Shown: positions 43,827-58,999, counted from the stretch's first letter. The stretch is 64,000 bases of DNA from Pseudonocardia sp. MH-G8 (GCF_002262885.1 NZ_NKYF01000001.1:620001-684000), one strand, 5' to 3'. Notes: generated by a model not told the origin, from the sequence alone. A program made the numbers and translations.

Positions 43827-45842
43827 GTGCCTACCGCGACCCAGATCCCCGGCGTTGCGGAGTTGTTGGAGGCGGCGGTCTCGGCGGTCGGCGGCCAGCG
43901 GCGCGAGGGGCAGGACGCGATGGCCCAGGCCGTGCGCAAGGCCCTCACCACCGGCGAGCACGTGGCGGTGCAGGCCGGCACCGGCACCGGCAAGTCGCTG
44001 GCCTACCTGGTGCCCGCCATCCACCACGCGGCCGCCAAGGGCACCACCGTCGTCGTCTCCACGGCCACGATCGCGCTGCAGCGCCAGCTCGTCGATCGGG
44101 ACCTCCCCCGCCTGGCCAAGGCGTTGAAGCCGCTGCTGGGCCGCACACCCACGTTCGCGATCCTCAAGGGCCGCCGCAACTACCTGTGCCTGAACAAGCT
44201 GCACGGCGGCGACGACACCGACCCCGGTGACGAGCTGTTCGACCCGTTCACGATCTCCGCGATGGGTCGCCAGATCAAGCGGCTGCACGAGTGGGCCGAC
44301 ACCACGAAGAAGGGCGACCGCGACGAGCTCGTGCCCGGTGTGCCCGACGCCACGTGGCGGCAGGTGTCGGTCACCGCGCGCGAGTGCCTCGGCGCGGCGA
44401 AGTGCCCGGTGGGCGAGGACTGCTTCGCCGAGATGGCGCGGGCCGAGGCGGGCAAGGCCGACATCGTCGTCACCAACCACGCCCTGCTCGCGATCGACGC
44501 CCTCGAGGGCCGCCCGGTGTTGCCCGAGCACGACGTCGTGGTCGTCGACGAGGCGCACGAGCTCGTCGACCGCGTCACCGGGGTGGCCACCAACGAGCTC
44601 ACCGCCGGGATGATCAGCGCCACCGCGCGGCGCCTGGGCAAGCTGGTCGACCAGGCCGTCGCCGACCGGCTCGCCGAGGCGGGTGAGGGCCTCGCGTTCG
44701 TGCTGGAGGACCTGCCGCCGGGCCGCTGGGACTCGCTTCCCCGCGCCGCGGCAGGCGCGCTCTCCGCGGTCCGCGACGCGGCCGGCTCGTGCAAGCAGGC
44801 GCTGGGGTCCGATCGCCGGGAGGAGCCCGAGGCGGCCGCCGGGCGCAAGATCGCGCAGGCGTCGCTGGACGAGGTGGCCGACACCGCGGTCCGCCTGCTC
44901 GGCGCGTTCGACGAGGACGATCCGGCCAAGCGCCGCGACGTCGTCTGGCTGGCCGAGCACGGCCCCGACGGCGCCCGCCACAAGGGGCTGCACGCCGCGC
45001 CGCTCTGGGTCGGCGGGCTGCTGCGGGAGCGGCTGTTCGGTCGCTCCACCGTGGTGCTCACCTCGGCCACGCTCGCGCTGGGCGGCAACTTCGACGCCCT
45101 GGCGCGGCAGTGGGGGCTGCCGCCGGAGAAAGCGGCGGCGGACTCCACCGACCCGGTGCCCGACCCGGACGCGCCCAAGTGGTCCGGCCTCGACGTCGGT
45201 TCCCCGTTCATGCACGCCAAGAGCGGCATCCTCTACGTGGCCAAGCGGCTCCCGCCGCCGGGCCGCGACGGCCTGCCGCCCTCCTACCTGGACGAGATCG
45301 CCGGGCTCGTCGATGCCGCCGGCGGGCGCACGCTGGGCCTGTTCTCCTCGATGCGCGCGGCGAAGCAGGCCACCGAGGCGCTGCGCGGCCGGCTGGAGAC
45401 ACCCTTGCTGTGCCAGGGCGAGGACTCCACCATGCAGCTGGTCAAGAAGTTCGCCGAGGACGAGGCCACATCCCTGTTCGGCACGCTGTCGCTGTGGCAG
45501 GGCGTCGACGTGCCCGGGCCGTCGCTGTCGTGCGTGATCATCGACCGGATCCCGTTCCCCCGGCCCGACGATCCCCTGGTGGCGGCCCGGCAGCGCGCCA
45601 CCGACTCCCGCGGCGGCAACGGCTTCCTGTCGGTCTCGGCCACCCACGCGGCCCTGCTGCTCGCGCAGGGCGCCGGGCGGCTGCTGCGCGGCATGGACGA
45701 CCGCGGCGTCGTCGCGATCCTCGACTCCCGCCTGGCCACTGCCCGCTACGGCGGCTTCCTGCGCGCGAGCCTGCCGCCGTTCTGGGCCACGGAGGACCGG
45801 GAGAAGGTGCACGCCGCCCTGCGGCGGCTGCGCGGAGCCTGA
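43827..45842 (+). CDS. dinG: DinG-type ATP-dependent DNA helicase
   Basis: XPD/DinG-like iron-sulfur helicase of 671 residues. Walker A GTGTGKS is at 51-57, the DEAH box is in VVVDEAHEL, and cluster cysteines are in NYLCLNK, ECLGAAKCPVGEDCF. C-terminal motifs include VVLTSATLALGG and SLWQGVDVPGPSLSC. It unwinds DNA repair and R-loop intermediates. The GTG start at 43827 was chosen from the family N-terminus. The downstream MarR gene converges on it across a palindromic repeat. Confidence 0.93.
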   Translation: MPTATQIPGVAELLEAAVSAVGGQRREGQDAMAQAVRKALTTGEHVAVQAGTGTGKSLAYLVPAIHHAAAKGTTVVVSTATIALQRQLVDRDLPRLAKALKPLLGRTPTFAILKGRRNYLCLNKLHGGDDTDPGDELFDPFTISAMGRQIKRLHEWADTTKKGDRDELVPGVPDATWRQVSVTARECLGAAKCPVGEDCFAEMARAEAGKADIVVTNHALLAIDALEGRPVLPEHDVVVVDEAHELVDRVTGVATNELTAGMISATARRLGKLVDQAVADRLAEAGEGLAFVLEDLPPGRWDSLPRAAAGALSAVRDAAGSCKQALGSDRREEPEAAAGRKIAQASLDEVADTAVRLLGAFDEDDPAKRRDVVWLAEHGPDGARHKGLHAAPLWVGGLLRERLFGRSTVVLTSATLALGGNFDALARQWGLPPEKAAADSTDPVPDPDAPKWSGLDVGSPFMHAKSGILYVAKRLPPPGRDGLPPSYLDEIAGLVDAAGGRTLGLFSSMRAAKQATEALRGRLETPLLCQGEDSTMQLVKKFAEDEATSLFGTLSLWQGVDVPGPSLSCVIIDRIPFPRPDDPLVAARQRATDSRGGNGFLSVSATHAALLLAQGAGRLLRGMDDRGVVAILDSRLATARYGGFLRASLPPFWATEDREKVHAALRRLRGA

Positions 45843-45855
45843 GGCCCGAGCCGAT

Positions 45856-45908
45856 CGAACGAACGGCACTCTCGTACGCACCTATCGAACGGAAGTGCCG
45901 CTCGTCCG
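45856..45908. repeat. CGAACGGCAC palindrome family, copy 3
   Basis: Arms 45856-45878 and 45886-45908 match at 18 of 23 positions when inverted, with centre CACCTAT. The loop keeps the ACCTA of copies 1 and 2. The stop codon of the MarR gene (TAG, minus strand) lies in this centre, so the last residues of the regulator are encoded by the repeat. Confidence 0.65.
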
Positions 45909-46337
45909 GGACGAGGGCCGGCCCGCCAGCGCGATCGTCAGCAAGTCCCGCAGCTGCTGCTGCTGACCGACGTCCAGCGCGGCGAGCGGGGAGTCCTGCT
46001 GCACCTGCTGCAGGAGCCTGCGGCGGACGGCTTCGCCTGCCGGCGTGAGCACCAGCGTCCGGACGCGGCCGTCATCGGGGTGCGGGCGCCGCTCGGCGAT
46101 CCCCTTCTCCTCGAGCCGGTCGGCGAGCAGCGTGACGTTGGACGGGTCGCAGTGCAGTCGGCCGGCCAGCTGCCGCAGCGGCGCCGGGTCGGCGTCGGGG
46201 TCGAGCAGCCACACGAGGTTGGCGAGCGGGTTGGTGAGGCCGAACTCACCCACGACGTCCTGCAGGTCCGCGGCGACCGCCGTGGCCAGGTCGAGCACCT
46301 GCTCGAGGAGGACGACGACGGGGTCGGCAGCAGACAC
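45882..46337 (-). CDS. MarR-family transcriptional regulator
   Basis: A 151-residue winged-helix regulator. PLRQLAGRLHCDPSNVTLLADR is the recognition helix region, and AERRPHPDDGRVRTLVLTPAG is the wing. It is divergent from the SDR gene, and a perfect double operator lies between them, so it almost certainly represses the SDR and itself. The GTG start is at 46337. Its C-terminal residues come from a palindromic repeat. The inducing ligand, probably a small aromatic or phenolic compound, is unknown. Confidence 0.88.
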   Translation of the reverse strand: MSAADPVVVLLEQVLDLATAVAADLQDVVGEFGLTNPLANLVWLLDPDADPAPLRQLAGRLHCDPSNVTLLADRLEEKGIAERRPHPDDGRVRTLVLTPAGEAVRRRLLQQVQQDSPLAALDVGQQQQLRDLLTIALAGRPSSRTSGTSVR

Positions 46338-46352
46338 GCCACTGAGCGTAGC

Positions 46353-46399
46353 TTGACAATCTCCTTGAGCCTCTCAAGTATCTACTTGAGAGGCTCAAG
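46353..46399. promoter_or_regulatory. MarR operator: 17-bp perfect inverted repeat with a -35 box
   Basis: Arms 46364-46380 and 46383-46399 are perfect inverted copies around TC. Each arm is itself a dyad: CTTGAG-CCT-CTCAAG and CTTGAG-AGG-CTCAAG. This gives two adjacent regulator sites. TTGACA at 46353-46358 is a good -35 box for the SDR gene; its -10 (AAGTAT or nearby) would lie in the operator, so binding would block transcription. Confidence 0.75.
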
Positions 46400-46412
46400 T
46401 ATAGGAGACAGC

Positions 46413-47348
46413 ATGAGCACCTGGGACCCGAGCGACGTCCCCGACCAGCACGGCCGCCGCATCGTCGTGACCGGGGCCGGCAGCGGGCTCGGCCTCGTCG
46501 TCGCGCGCGAGCTCGCCGGGCGCGGGGCGCACGTCGTGATGGCGGCCCGCGACGTCGCGAAGGCCGGCCGGCACCGCGACGCCCTGCGGGCCGAGCACCC
46601 CGCCGCCGCGGTCGACGTCCGGCCGCTCGACCTGCTCGACCTGCAGTCCGTCCGGGCCTTCGCGGCCGAGGTGGCGACCGAGCCGATCGACGCGCTGCTG
46701 AACGTCGCCGGCATCGCGGGCGCGCCGCTGCGCCACGACGCGCACGGCCGCGAGAGCCACTTCGCGACCAACCACCTCGGCCACTTCGCGCTCACGGCGC
46801 TGCTGCTCGACGCGCTCGGCCGGGGACGGGAGCCGCGTGTCGTCACCGTCTCGTCGGGGCTGTACCGGGTCGGTCGGTGGGACCCCGACCGCGACGACCA
46901 CCTGACTGGCGGCGCCCGCTACAACCCCATGCGTGCGTACGCGCGCTCGAAGCTCGCGAACATGCTGTTCGGACTGGAGCTCGACCGACGGCTGCGCGGC
47001 GCGGGCTCCCCGATCCACAGCCTGCTCGCCCACCCGGGGATCGCGCGGACCCCGATGAACACCGCTCCGCGGGAGATGCCGGTCGAGCGCCTCGTCGCCT
47101 CCCTCGTCGGCCGGGTGGCCCGCACGCCCGAGCAGGGCGCCCTGCCCATCCTGTACGCGGCCACCGCCCCCGGCCTGGAGGGCGGCACGTTCGTCGGACC
47201 CCGCACCGAGTTCCGCGGGCCGGTGCGCGTGGAGCACCTGCCGATCCGCCGGCCGGCCGACGACCGGCGGCTGGCCGAACGGCTGTGGGCGGAGTCGGAG
47301 GAGCTCACGGGCGTCCGACCCGCGCTGCTGTCACCACGCGCGAGCTGA
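46413..47348 (+). CDS. SDR-family oxidoreductase (retinol dehydrogenase-like)
   Basis: Short-chain dehydrogenase of 311 residues in the extended-substrate style. The cofactor motif is VTGAGSGLGLVVARE, then NVAGIAG, a Ser in VVTVSSGLYRVG and the catalytic Tyr and Lys in AYARSKLANMLF. AGGAGA lies five bases before the ATG 46413. It is controlled by the divergent MarR protein. It probably detoxifies or converts an aldehyde, ketone or alcohol that is the regulator's inducer. Confidence 0.88.
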   Translation: MSTWDPSDVPDQHGRRIVVTGAGSGLGLVVARELAGRGAHVVMAARDVAKAGRHRDALRAEHPAAAVDVRPLDLLDLQSVRAFAAEVATEPIDALLNVAGIAGAPLRHDAHGRESHFATNHLGHFALTALLLDALGRGREPRVVTVSSGLYRVGRWDPDRDDHLTGGARYNPMRAYARSKLANMLFGLELDRRLRGAGSPIHSLLAHPGIARTPMNTAPREMPVERLVASLVGRVARTPEQGALPILYAATAPGLEGGTFVGPRTEFRGPVRVEHLPIRRPADDRRLAERLWAESEELTGVRPALLSPRAS

Positions 47349-47349
47349 G

Positions 47350-47364
47350 ACCGAGGAGGCCTCG
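47350..47364. terminator. Short hairpin after the SDR gene
   Basis: CCGAGG and CCTCGG pair around AGG one base past the SDR stop codon. The six-base stem is short; it is a weak terminator candidate. The rest of the gap to 47590 holds only open frames without coding character, and I see nothing else in it. Confidence 0.35.
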
Positions 47365-47590
47365 GTTACATGGGGCGACGAAACCCGCAGCCGACGACGC
47401 TCTCGGTCACATTTGAGATCTGCCGTCCGGCGGGCCGTAACGGTTGCCGCTCGGTCAACGACTCGAAATCCGTTGGACGGCTCCTGCGCTCCACTGTTGC
47501 GCAGAGTCGGCTGGCAAGCCCGCGAACTCGGCCGGATACCGGCCGGGTGGCTGCAGTCCGTCGTCGTCCTCGATCTGGCGAAGGTTTTCG

Positions 47591-48556
47591 ATGTTCTGGT
47601 TCGTACTCGTATGTGGCTGGGGGCTGACAGCGGCGGCGATCGCGCTGGTATGGATCCATGTCCGGCCAGGACGTGATCTGCTGGTCGGACTGGGGATCGG
47701 GGCCCTCGGCGGCCTACTGTGGCCCCTCACGATCTGGGTCGCCGTCGGCGCCTTGTTCTACACGCGCGCCGCACGTCGGTCGGAGCGAGCGCCGACCGAT
47801 CCCGCGTTGATCGCCGGTAAGATCCAGCAGGCACAAGCCTATGCTCAGCAGGCCGAGATCGAAGGTATGGCCACCTCGGCTCAGTACTGGCACGCAGAGG
47901 CACAGCGCATCAGCGCGGAGCAGCAGGAGCGCTCGTCCGACATCACGCATCCGGCAGCAACAGCATTGATCGTGCTGGGATCGACGATCGCAGCATTGGG
48001 CACCATCGGTCTCCTGTGGTTCACAGCGCCATGGCCCGAACCGGTCGCTCTGGCCACTGCGCCGCCGCCATCTACGGGACAGGTACCGGGGGGTCCGTCG
48101 CCGGCCCGGCTGGATGAACCGGGCAGAACTGAGCTCGGCAACATCGCCAAACGGTACGGCGAGCTGGCACGTCTCATCGGGGATGACGGGAACCTCATCG
48201 CGGAGTTCACTCTCGGGACTCCGACCCCCGCTACCTGCAATCCCTACGCGCAAGAACCAGACAACGGCCGTTTCATCCGGCTCCCGATCTCGCTCAAGAC
48301 CTACGACGACCCGACGGATCAGCTCGTTCTGTTGAACCTCGGCAGCCCGTGGGAGTACGTCAGCACCGACAACCGCTCGCTAGAGGCTTCCACGAGCGCA
48401 GCCGGATCATGCGCGTACGACGTCCCAGCCCCACTCGGGCCGAACCGAAACTACGATTTCGAGGTCGTCCTCGACGTCCCTGCCGCTCCAGGAGCGCTGG
48501 TGCTGAATGCGCTCTTCGACGACGGCGGCTGGGAGTGGAGCTACCCCGGGTCGTGA
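47591..48556 (+). CDS. Membrane protein of unknown function
   Basis: A 321-residue protein with helices at about 3-23, 31-57 and 122-144. A cytoplasmic helical stretch (IQQAQAYAQQAEIEGMATSA) lies between the second and third helices. The C-terminal 170 residues look extracytoplasmic and beta-rich, like a DUF4352-type Ig-like domain, though I would not assign it firmly. The start is ATG 47591; the open frame continues upstream without membrane character. Codon bias is weaker than in its neighbours, suggesting an acquired gene. Confidence 0.65.
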   Translation: MFWFVLVCGWGLTAAAIALVWIHVRPGRDLLVGLGIGALGGLLWPLTIWVAVGALFYTRAARRSERAPTDPALIAGKIQQAQAYAQQAEIEGMATSAQYWHAEAQRISAEQQERSSDITHPAATALIVLGSTIAALGTIGLLWFTAPWPEPVALATAPPPSTGQVPGGPSPARLDEPGRTELGNIAKRYGELARLIGDDGNLIAEFTLGTPTPATCNPYAQEPDNGRFIRLPISLKTYDDPTDQLVLLNLGSPWEYVSTDNRSLEASTSAAGSCAYDVPAPLGPNRNYDFEVVLDVPAAPGALVLNALFDDGGWEWSYPGS

Positions 48557-48598
48557 CCGCTGGCGGAGGGTGAGAAGCGGGACAGAACCTCGTCGTGG

Positions 48599-49075
48599 TC
48601 AGGTCAACGCCGTTGATCGCGGGTATGGGTTGTCCATCGTCTCCGTGAGCCGGTGCGCCGAGGCCCAACCTGCCCAGACGCCGCGGATGCCCTGCGTCAC
48701 GTGGGTGTGCGTCCTGAGCACGGACAGCAGCGCCACGTGCTGCCTCAGCGGGAGGGTTCCCTGTTCCGGCGGCGCGTTCCAGACGCCCGAGGGGTCGTCG
48801 AAACCGTTCTCGAAGTCGTTGATGTGCAGGCCCACCAGCGCGTCGAAGTGGGCGGCGCTGTGCACATCGGAGCCCCGTGCCCGTGCCACCTCAGCCCAGG
48901 ACACCTCCCGGACCGCCTCGTCGTCCTCGGTCCAGTAGGCCGGATGGAGAACCTCCCGCCACGCGAACGCCGGCATTCGCCCACCGAGCTCGCCGAGGGT
49001 GGGGCGAGCCTCGGCGAGCACCGAGAGCCACTCGACGTCAGCGAGTGCAGCAGGACTCCAGAGGTCGACGGTCAC
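48599..49075 (-). CDS. Hypothetical protein
   Basis: A 158-residue protein with no recognised family. It is acidic with many Trp residues (AFAWREVLHPAYWTEDDEAV, GVWNAPPEQG, RGVWAGWASAH). I chose GTG 49075 because codon structure is coherent from there and it leaves room after the SEC-C gene. It lies downstream of the SEC-C protein gene on the same strand, so it may be the last gene of that operon. Function unknown. Confidence 0.6.
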   Translation of the reverse strand: MTVDLWSPAALADVEWLSVLAEARPTLGELGGRMPAFAWREVLHPAYWTEDDEAVREVSWAEVARARGSDVHSAAHFDALVGLHINDFENGFDDPSGVWNAPPEQGTLPLRQHVALLSVLRTHTHVTQGIRGVWAGWASAHRLTETMDNPYPRSTALT

Positions 49076-49119
49076 CGTCGTAATCTCGCAGACGGAGCCC
49101 GGTGATCGTGCGGAGTTGC

Positions 49120-50987
49120 TCAGGTGGCGTCGAGCTGCGCGAGCAGGTCGCGCTCCGTGCCCCGCTGCACGGGGAACGCCCCGACGAGCAGGTGCCCCGC
49201 CCCGGAGCCGTCGCGCAGCAGCACGGCCAGCACCAGCTCGCCCATCCTCGGTGTCGGCCCCGCGGGCAGCGCGACGTCGGCGTGGGAACCGTCGCGCAGG
49301 TCGCGCAGTGTGAGCCCCGCACCGGAGCGGATGCCCTCCACCTCGTAGACGCTCGGCCGGGCCGCCGCCCACTGCGCCGCCAGCTCCGCCTCGTCGGCCG
49401 GCAGCAGCGGTCCGCGGTCGGCGAGGAACCACGCGAACCCGCCGTCGTGGCCCAGCACCGCGTCCACGACTTCGGGAGCGTCGATCGCGTCGACGTCGAG
49501 GTCCTCGGCCCACCGGACGAGCAGCCGGCTCGCCACGCCGCCGCGGCGCTCGACGTAGCTGCGGGCCTTGTGGTGCAGCCAGCCGACGCGGTCCGGCAAC
49601 GGTGCCTGCGCCGAACTGCCCCGGTGGCACTGCTTGTACTTGCGGCCCGATCCGCACCAGCAGGGGTCGTTGCGGCCGGGTTCCGGGCCGGCGGCCGCGA
49701 ACGGGGCGACCGCGACGAGGTCGGGGTCGTCGGCGGGCACGTCGATCGCGCGCCAGCGGCCCGCGGCCGCGGCGGCGTCACCCCGATCCGACTCGTACCA
49801 GGCGAGCCGATCCTCCACCAGGTCCCAGCCCTCGTCCGCGAGCGCCGCGGCGCGCAGGTGCGACTCGGCGTCCAGCACGCGCCCGTCGCGCTCGGCCGCC
49901 ACCGCGGCGACGTAGCGGGCGACCGCCTCCCGCGGGGAGCGGCCGGCCACGGCGACGAGCCGGTCGGCGAGCGCCACCGTGGCGCGTACCCGTTCCGCGT
50001 CGTCGTCGTCGGGTCCGTGCAGCAGCTCCTCGACGACGGCGTCGAGCACGTCGGCGTCGGCCAGGAGCGCGAGTGCGGCCCGCAGCGCGGACGTGTCGTC
50101 CGGGTCGGCGAGCAGCGTGCAGGCGTGGAGCGCGGCCTCCCGCTGCTCCTCGGTCTCGAGGCCGGTCGCCAGCCGGAACTCCCGGTCCGCGGCTTCGGCC
50201 TCGGCCCACACCGACTCGTCGTGGGCGAACTCCTCGCCACGACGCAGCAGGCCCGCGGCGGCGGCGAGCTCGATCAGGGGCGGTCGCGGCTCGGCGAACG
50301 CGGCCCGGTCCCCGTGCAGGAGGCCGAGGACCAGCAGCTCCGCGGACACCGGGAGGCCGGGTTCCTCGAGTTCTGCCTCGTACACCCGGCGCAACGCCGC
50401 CACGAGCGCCGGCGGCACGACGGGTTCGTGGTCGAGGACGGAGAGCGACACGGCGCCGTCGGTGACGCGCACGGCGAGGAGCGCGCCGGCCGGGAGCTCG
50501 GCGAGCCAGCCGGGCGGCCCGCCCCACTGTGCGGGCTCGTCGCCCTCCGCCTCGTCCACGTGCAGGGCACCGTCGGGGGCGCGCGGGGCGGGGTGACGCA
50601 GGAACCCGGCGAGATCGGTGCCGAGGTCGAGGTGCTCGTCGGCCAACTCGTCGGCGGTGACCCGGTGGGTCAGCACGATCCCGTCGGTCAGCGCCGGCGC
50701 GTGCACGACGACGTCGGGCACGAGCATCGCCAGCGGGCCGGCCGGGTCGTCGAGGACGTCGTCCGACACGAGATCGACGAGCTCCTCGGAGGTGGCGCCC
50801 GGCTCGGGACCGAGCCGCGTGGCGACGAGCCGCGTCAGCTCGGAAGCGCTGGTCGCCACCCGCTCGCGCGCCACCTCGCAGTACGCGGTCCGCGCCGCCT
50901 CGTACCGCGCCGCCTCCCTGTCCTCCGGAGTCGGTTCGGGTGCGGGTGCGGTGCGGCCGACCAGCAGCCGTTGACGGGAGCGGGGCA

Positions 50988-50988
<1 letters not shown>
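49120..50988 (-). CDS. SEC-C zinc-motif protein, large
   Basis: A 622-residue protein, mostly helical and acidic, with one clear SEC-C zinc motif, NDPCWCGSGRKYKQCH, at about residues 460-475. SEC-C motifs bind zinc and often contact nucleic acid or ribosome- and chaperone-linked partners, as in SecA. The remaining roughly 450 N-terminal residues have no domain I recognise. The ATG 50988 shares one base with the stop of the PTH2-like gene (TGATG). Function unknown; the operon with PTH2 suggests translation or tRNA-related work. Confidence 0.78.
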
Positions 50989-56529
<5,541 letters not shown>

Positions 56530-56570
56530 GGCGCAAGATTACGCAGGGTCCCGTCCGCCGCCCGCGCACC

Positions 56571-56660
56571 CAGCGCGACTCGTGTGCACCCAGACCCCGA
56601 CTCGCGGGGTGGGTGGGTGCGTCCCTGCGCGAGTCGCGGTGTGGGTGCACGCGTGTCGCG
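56571..56660. repeat. CGACTCGCG palindrome family, copy 3
   Basis: CCCCGACTCGCG near 56595 and the inverted CGCGAGTCG at 56628 are nested in an outer pair, GTGCACCCA (56585-56593) and TGGGTGCAC (56642-56650), and further GCGCGAC and GTGTCGC arms. Here it lies between divergent genes, not after them, so termination cannot be its only role. Confidence 0.65.
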
Positions 56661-56753
56661 TGTGCCTCGGAGGAGCACCGGACGCCGGTTCCGAACCACC
56701 TGGCGCGCCCTCCGGTGGGGCTAAGCTGCAGCCACTCGACCGGGGGGTGAGTC

Positions 56754-58016
56754 GTGGGAGTCGCGCATGTCGTGCAACGGCCGGCCGTGCGGCCCGCGAA
56801 GGCGCCGCGCTCGTGGCGCGGCGTCGTGCTCGGCACCGCCACACCGCAGCGACTCGGTCGGCTCAGCGCGCTCCTCGTGGTGGGCTGCCTGCTGACGGCC
56901 CTGGTCAGCGCGCTGGCCGGTGGCGCGCGGGCCGACGCGGTGGGCGCGGGCGGCACCCGGCTCGCGGCGCTGGACACCGACGCGGGCCAGTTGTACCGCT
57001 CGCTCAACGAGGCCGAGGCCATGGCGACGAGCGGCTTCGCGGCCGACGGCCCGGTGCCGCGCACCGTGCGCGCCCGCTACGACGACCACGTCACCCGGGC
57101 CACCCAGCGCCTGGCCCACGTGGCCAGCCTGCTCCCGCCCGGGGGGCACGACGCGGCGCTGGTCGAGCAGGTCGCGAGCCGCCTGCCCCGCTACGCCGCG
57201 CTGGTCGAAGCGGCCGGCACGCTGCGCGGTGAGGGTTCGCCCCGCGCGCAGGAACCGCTGGACCAGGCGTCGGCGCTGATGCGCGACACCATCCTTCCCG
57301 CGGCGGACGAGTTGCGCCGCGGCCGCGAGGCCGCCCTCGCCACGAACTACCGCCAGGCCGGCGAGTTCCCCCTCACCGTCGTGGTCGTCGGCACGCTCAC
57401 GCTGCTCGGCGTCGGCTACGCGGCCCTGCGGGAACGGCGGCGCACCAACCGGATCCTGAACCCGGGCCTGGTCGTCGCGGCCGGACTGCTGGCGGTCGCG
57501 CTGGTCTGGTGGCTGGTCGCCACCGTCGCGGCCGCCGACCGGCTGGAGGCGGCCCGCGGCCACAACACGGTGGCCGCGGCGCTGGACGAGGCCCGCGTCA
57601 GCGCCCTGCAGGCACGTGCGTCCGAGACGCTGGCCCGCGTCGACGGCGGCTCCGATGCGGAGTTCACCGCGCGGATCGAGCTGCTGCTCGGCGGGGACGG
57701 CCTGCTCGACACGGCCGGGAGCCACACCACGGACGCCGCCACGGCATCGGGCATCGCGACCGTCAGGGCCGCGGCCACCGAGTGGCGCGACGGCGTGCGC
57801 GCCGGTGCGGGCCCCGACGAGACGCGCAGCGCGTTCGACCGCCTCACCGCCGCGCTGGCCGACGTGATCGGTGCCGAACGCACCGACCTCGCGGGCGAGG
57901 TCCGCGCAGCGGATGCGGTGCTACGCGGCACCGCGGCCGGGCCGGCCCTCGTGGCGCTGCTGGCGGCGGCCGGCGCCGCGTTCGGCATCAGCAGGCGAAT
58001 CCGGGAGTACCGATGA
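56754..58016 (+). CDS. GlnX-like four-helix membrane sensor protein
   Basis: A 420-residue protein with four predicted helices (about 38-58, 205-225, 238-262, 392-412) and two large helical loops outside the membrane, like M. tuberculosis GlnX. GlnX senses amino acids through the partner lipoprotein GlnH and signals to kinase PknG. Here the next gene is an EhuB-like binding protein, coupled by ATGA, in the same order. No kinase gene follows in the window. I infer a similar sensing role. Confidence 0.78.
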   Translation: MGVAHVVQRPAVRPAKAPRSWRGVVLGTATPQRLGRLSALLVVGCLLTALVSALAGGARADAVGAGGTRLAALDTDAGQLYRSLNEAEAMATSGFAADGPVPRTVRARYDDHVTRATQRLAHVASLLPPGGHDAALVEQVASRLPRYAALVEAAGTLRGEGSPRAQEPLDQASALMRDTILPAADELRRGREAALATNYRQAGEFPLTVVVVGTLTLLGVGYAALRERRRTNRILNPGLVVAAGLLAVALVWWLVATVAAADRLEAARGHNTVAAALDEARVSALQARASETLARVDGGSDAEFTARIELLLGGDGLLDTAGSHTTDAATASGIATVRAAATEWRDGVRAGAGPDETRSAFDRLTAALADVIGAERTDLAGEVRAADAVLRGTAAGPALVALLAAAGAAFGISRRIREYR

Positions 58017-58927
58017 CGAGGCATCCGGAGCACGGCAGCTGGTCCCGCCGCGGGTTCCTGCGCCTCGGCGCGACACTCGGCGCCGGTGCGCTGTCCGGCG
58101 GGTGCGCGTCCGCCGCGTCCGCAGGCTCCTACGCCGTGGGTGGCTCCACGCTGGGACGGGCCCGCGAGGCGGGCATCATCACGATCGGCATCGCCAACGA
58201 GGCGCCCTACGGCTACACCGGGCCGGACGGCACCGTCACCGGGGAAGCGGTCGCGGTGGCCCGCGCGATGTTCGCCGAGCTGGGCGTGGCCGGGATCCGG
58301 CCGGTCACGGTCGACTTCGGCGAGCTCGTCCCGGGGCTCACGCTCGCGCGGCAGTTCGACGTCATCACCGCCGGGATGTTCGTCACGGCACAGCGGTGCG
58401 AGTCCGTCGCGTTCTCCGTGCCCGACTACACGGCGCCTACCGCGTTCCTGGTCCCCCGGGGCAACCCGCGCGGCGTCGCCACGTTCGACCAGATCCGCGA
58501 GCAGGACCTGCGGGTCGCGGTGCTCGGCGGCGCGGTCGAGTACCGCTACGCGCTCGACAGCGGTGTGTCCGAGGCGCGGCTCCAGCAGCTCGCCGACCAG
58601 CAGGCGCTGCTGCTCGCCGTCGAGGCCGGCCGCGCCGACTGCGCGGCGCTCACCAACATCTCCCTCAACAACGTCGTGGCCGCCAACCCCGACACCGCGG
58701 TCGAGGTCACACCCGGGTTCTTCCCGGTGATCGGGGGCCGCGAGGTCGTCTCCGCCGGAGCGTTCGCCGTGCGACCCGGGGAGGACGAGCTCCTCGAGGC
58801 GGTGAACACCCGGCTGCGGGCCATGCAGCAGTCCGGGGAGTGGCTGCGCCTCGCGCAGCCGTTCGGCTTCGGGCCGGACAACGTCCCCGGCCCGGACGTC
58901 ACGACGGAGGGTCTCTGCGCGCCCTAG
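58013..58927 (+). CDS. EhuB-like solute-binding lipoprotein
   Basis: Family 3 binding protein of 304 residues. The N-terminus SRRGFLRLGATLGAGALSGG with Cys31 looks like a Tat-type lipoprotein signal. The body resembles the ectoine/hydroxyectoine-binding protein EhuB: AREAGIITIGIANEAPYGYT, VDFGELVPGLTLARQFDVIT, and a second half ending LQQLADQQALLLAVEAGRAD. No transporter permeases are adjacent. Coupled to the GlnX-like gene, it probably works as a sensory binding protein, or as an orphan import component. Confidence 0.85.
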   Translation: MTRHPEHGSWSRRGFLRLGATLGAGALSGGCASAASAGSYAVGGSTLGRAREAGIITIGIANEAPYGYTGPDGTVTGEAVAVARAMFAELGVAGIRPVTVDFGELVPGLTLARQFDVITAGMFVTAQRCESVAFSVPDYTAPTAFLVPRGNPRGVATFDQIREQDLRVAVLGGAVEYRYALDSGVSEARLQQLADQQALLLAVEAGRADCAALTNISLNNVVAANPDTAVEVTPGFFPVIGGREVVSAGAFAVRPGEDELLEAVNTRLRAMQQSGEWLRLAQPFGFGPDNVPGPDVTTEGLCAP

Positions 58928-58942
58928 CCCCTCCCGGCACCT

Positions 58943-58999
58943 CATGATCGGCGGGTCGGCGCGTTCGCGGGTCGAATCCGCCCGTTTTCGCGCCGAAGT
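58943..58999. repeat. CATGATC/GGCGCG palindrome family, copy 2 (truncated)
   Basis: CATGATC at 58943 and the inner pair GTCGGCGCG with GCGCCGAAGT repeat the plan of the element at 33938, but the right outer arm is missing. The truncation point is next to the integrase relic, so an insertion or deletion may have cut it. Confidence 0.6.
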
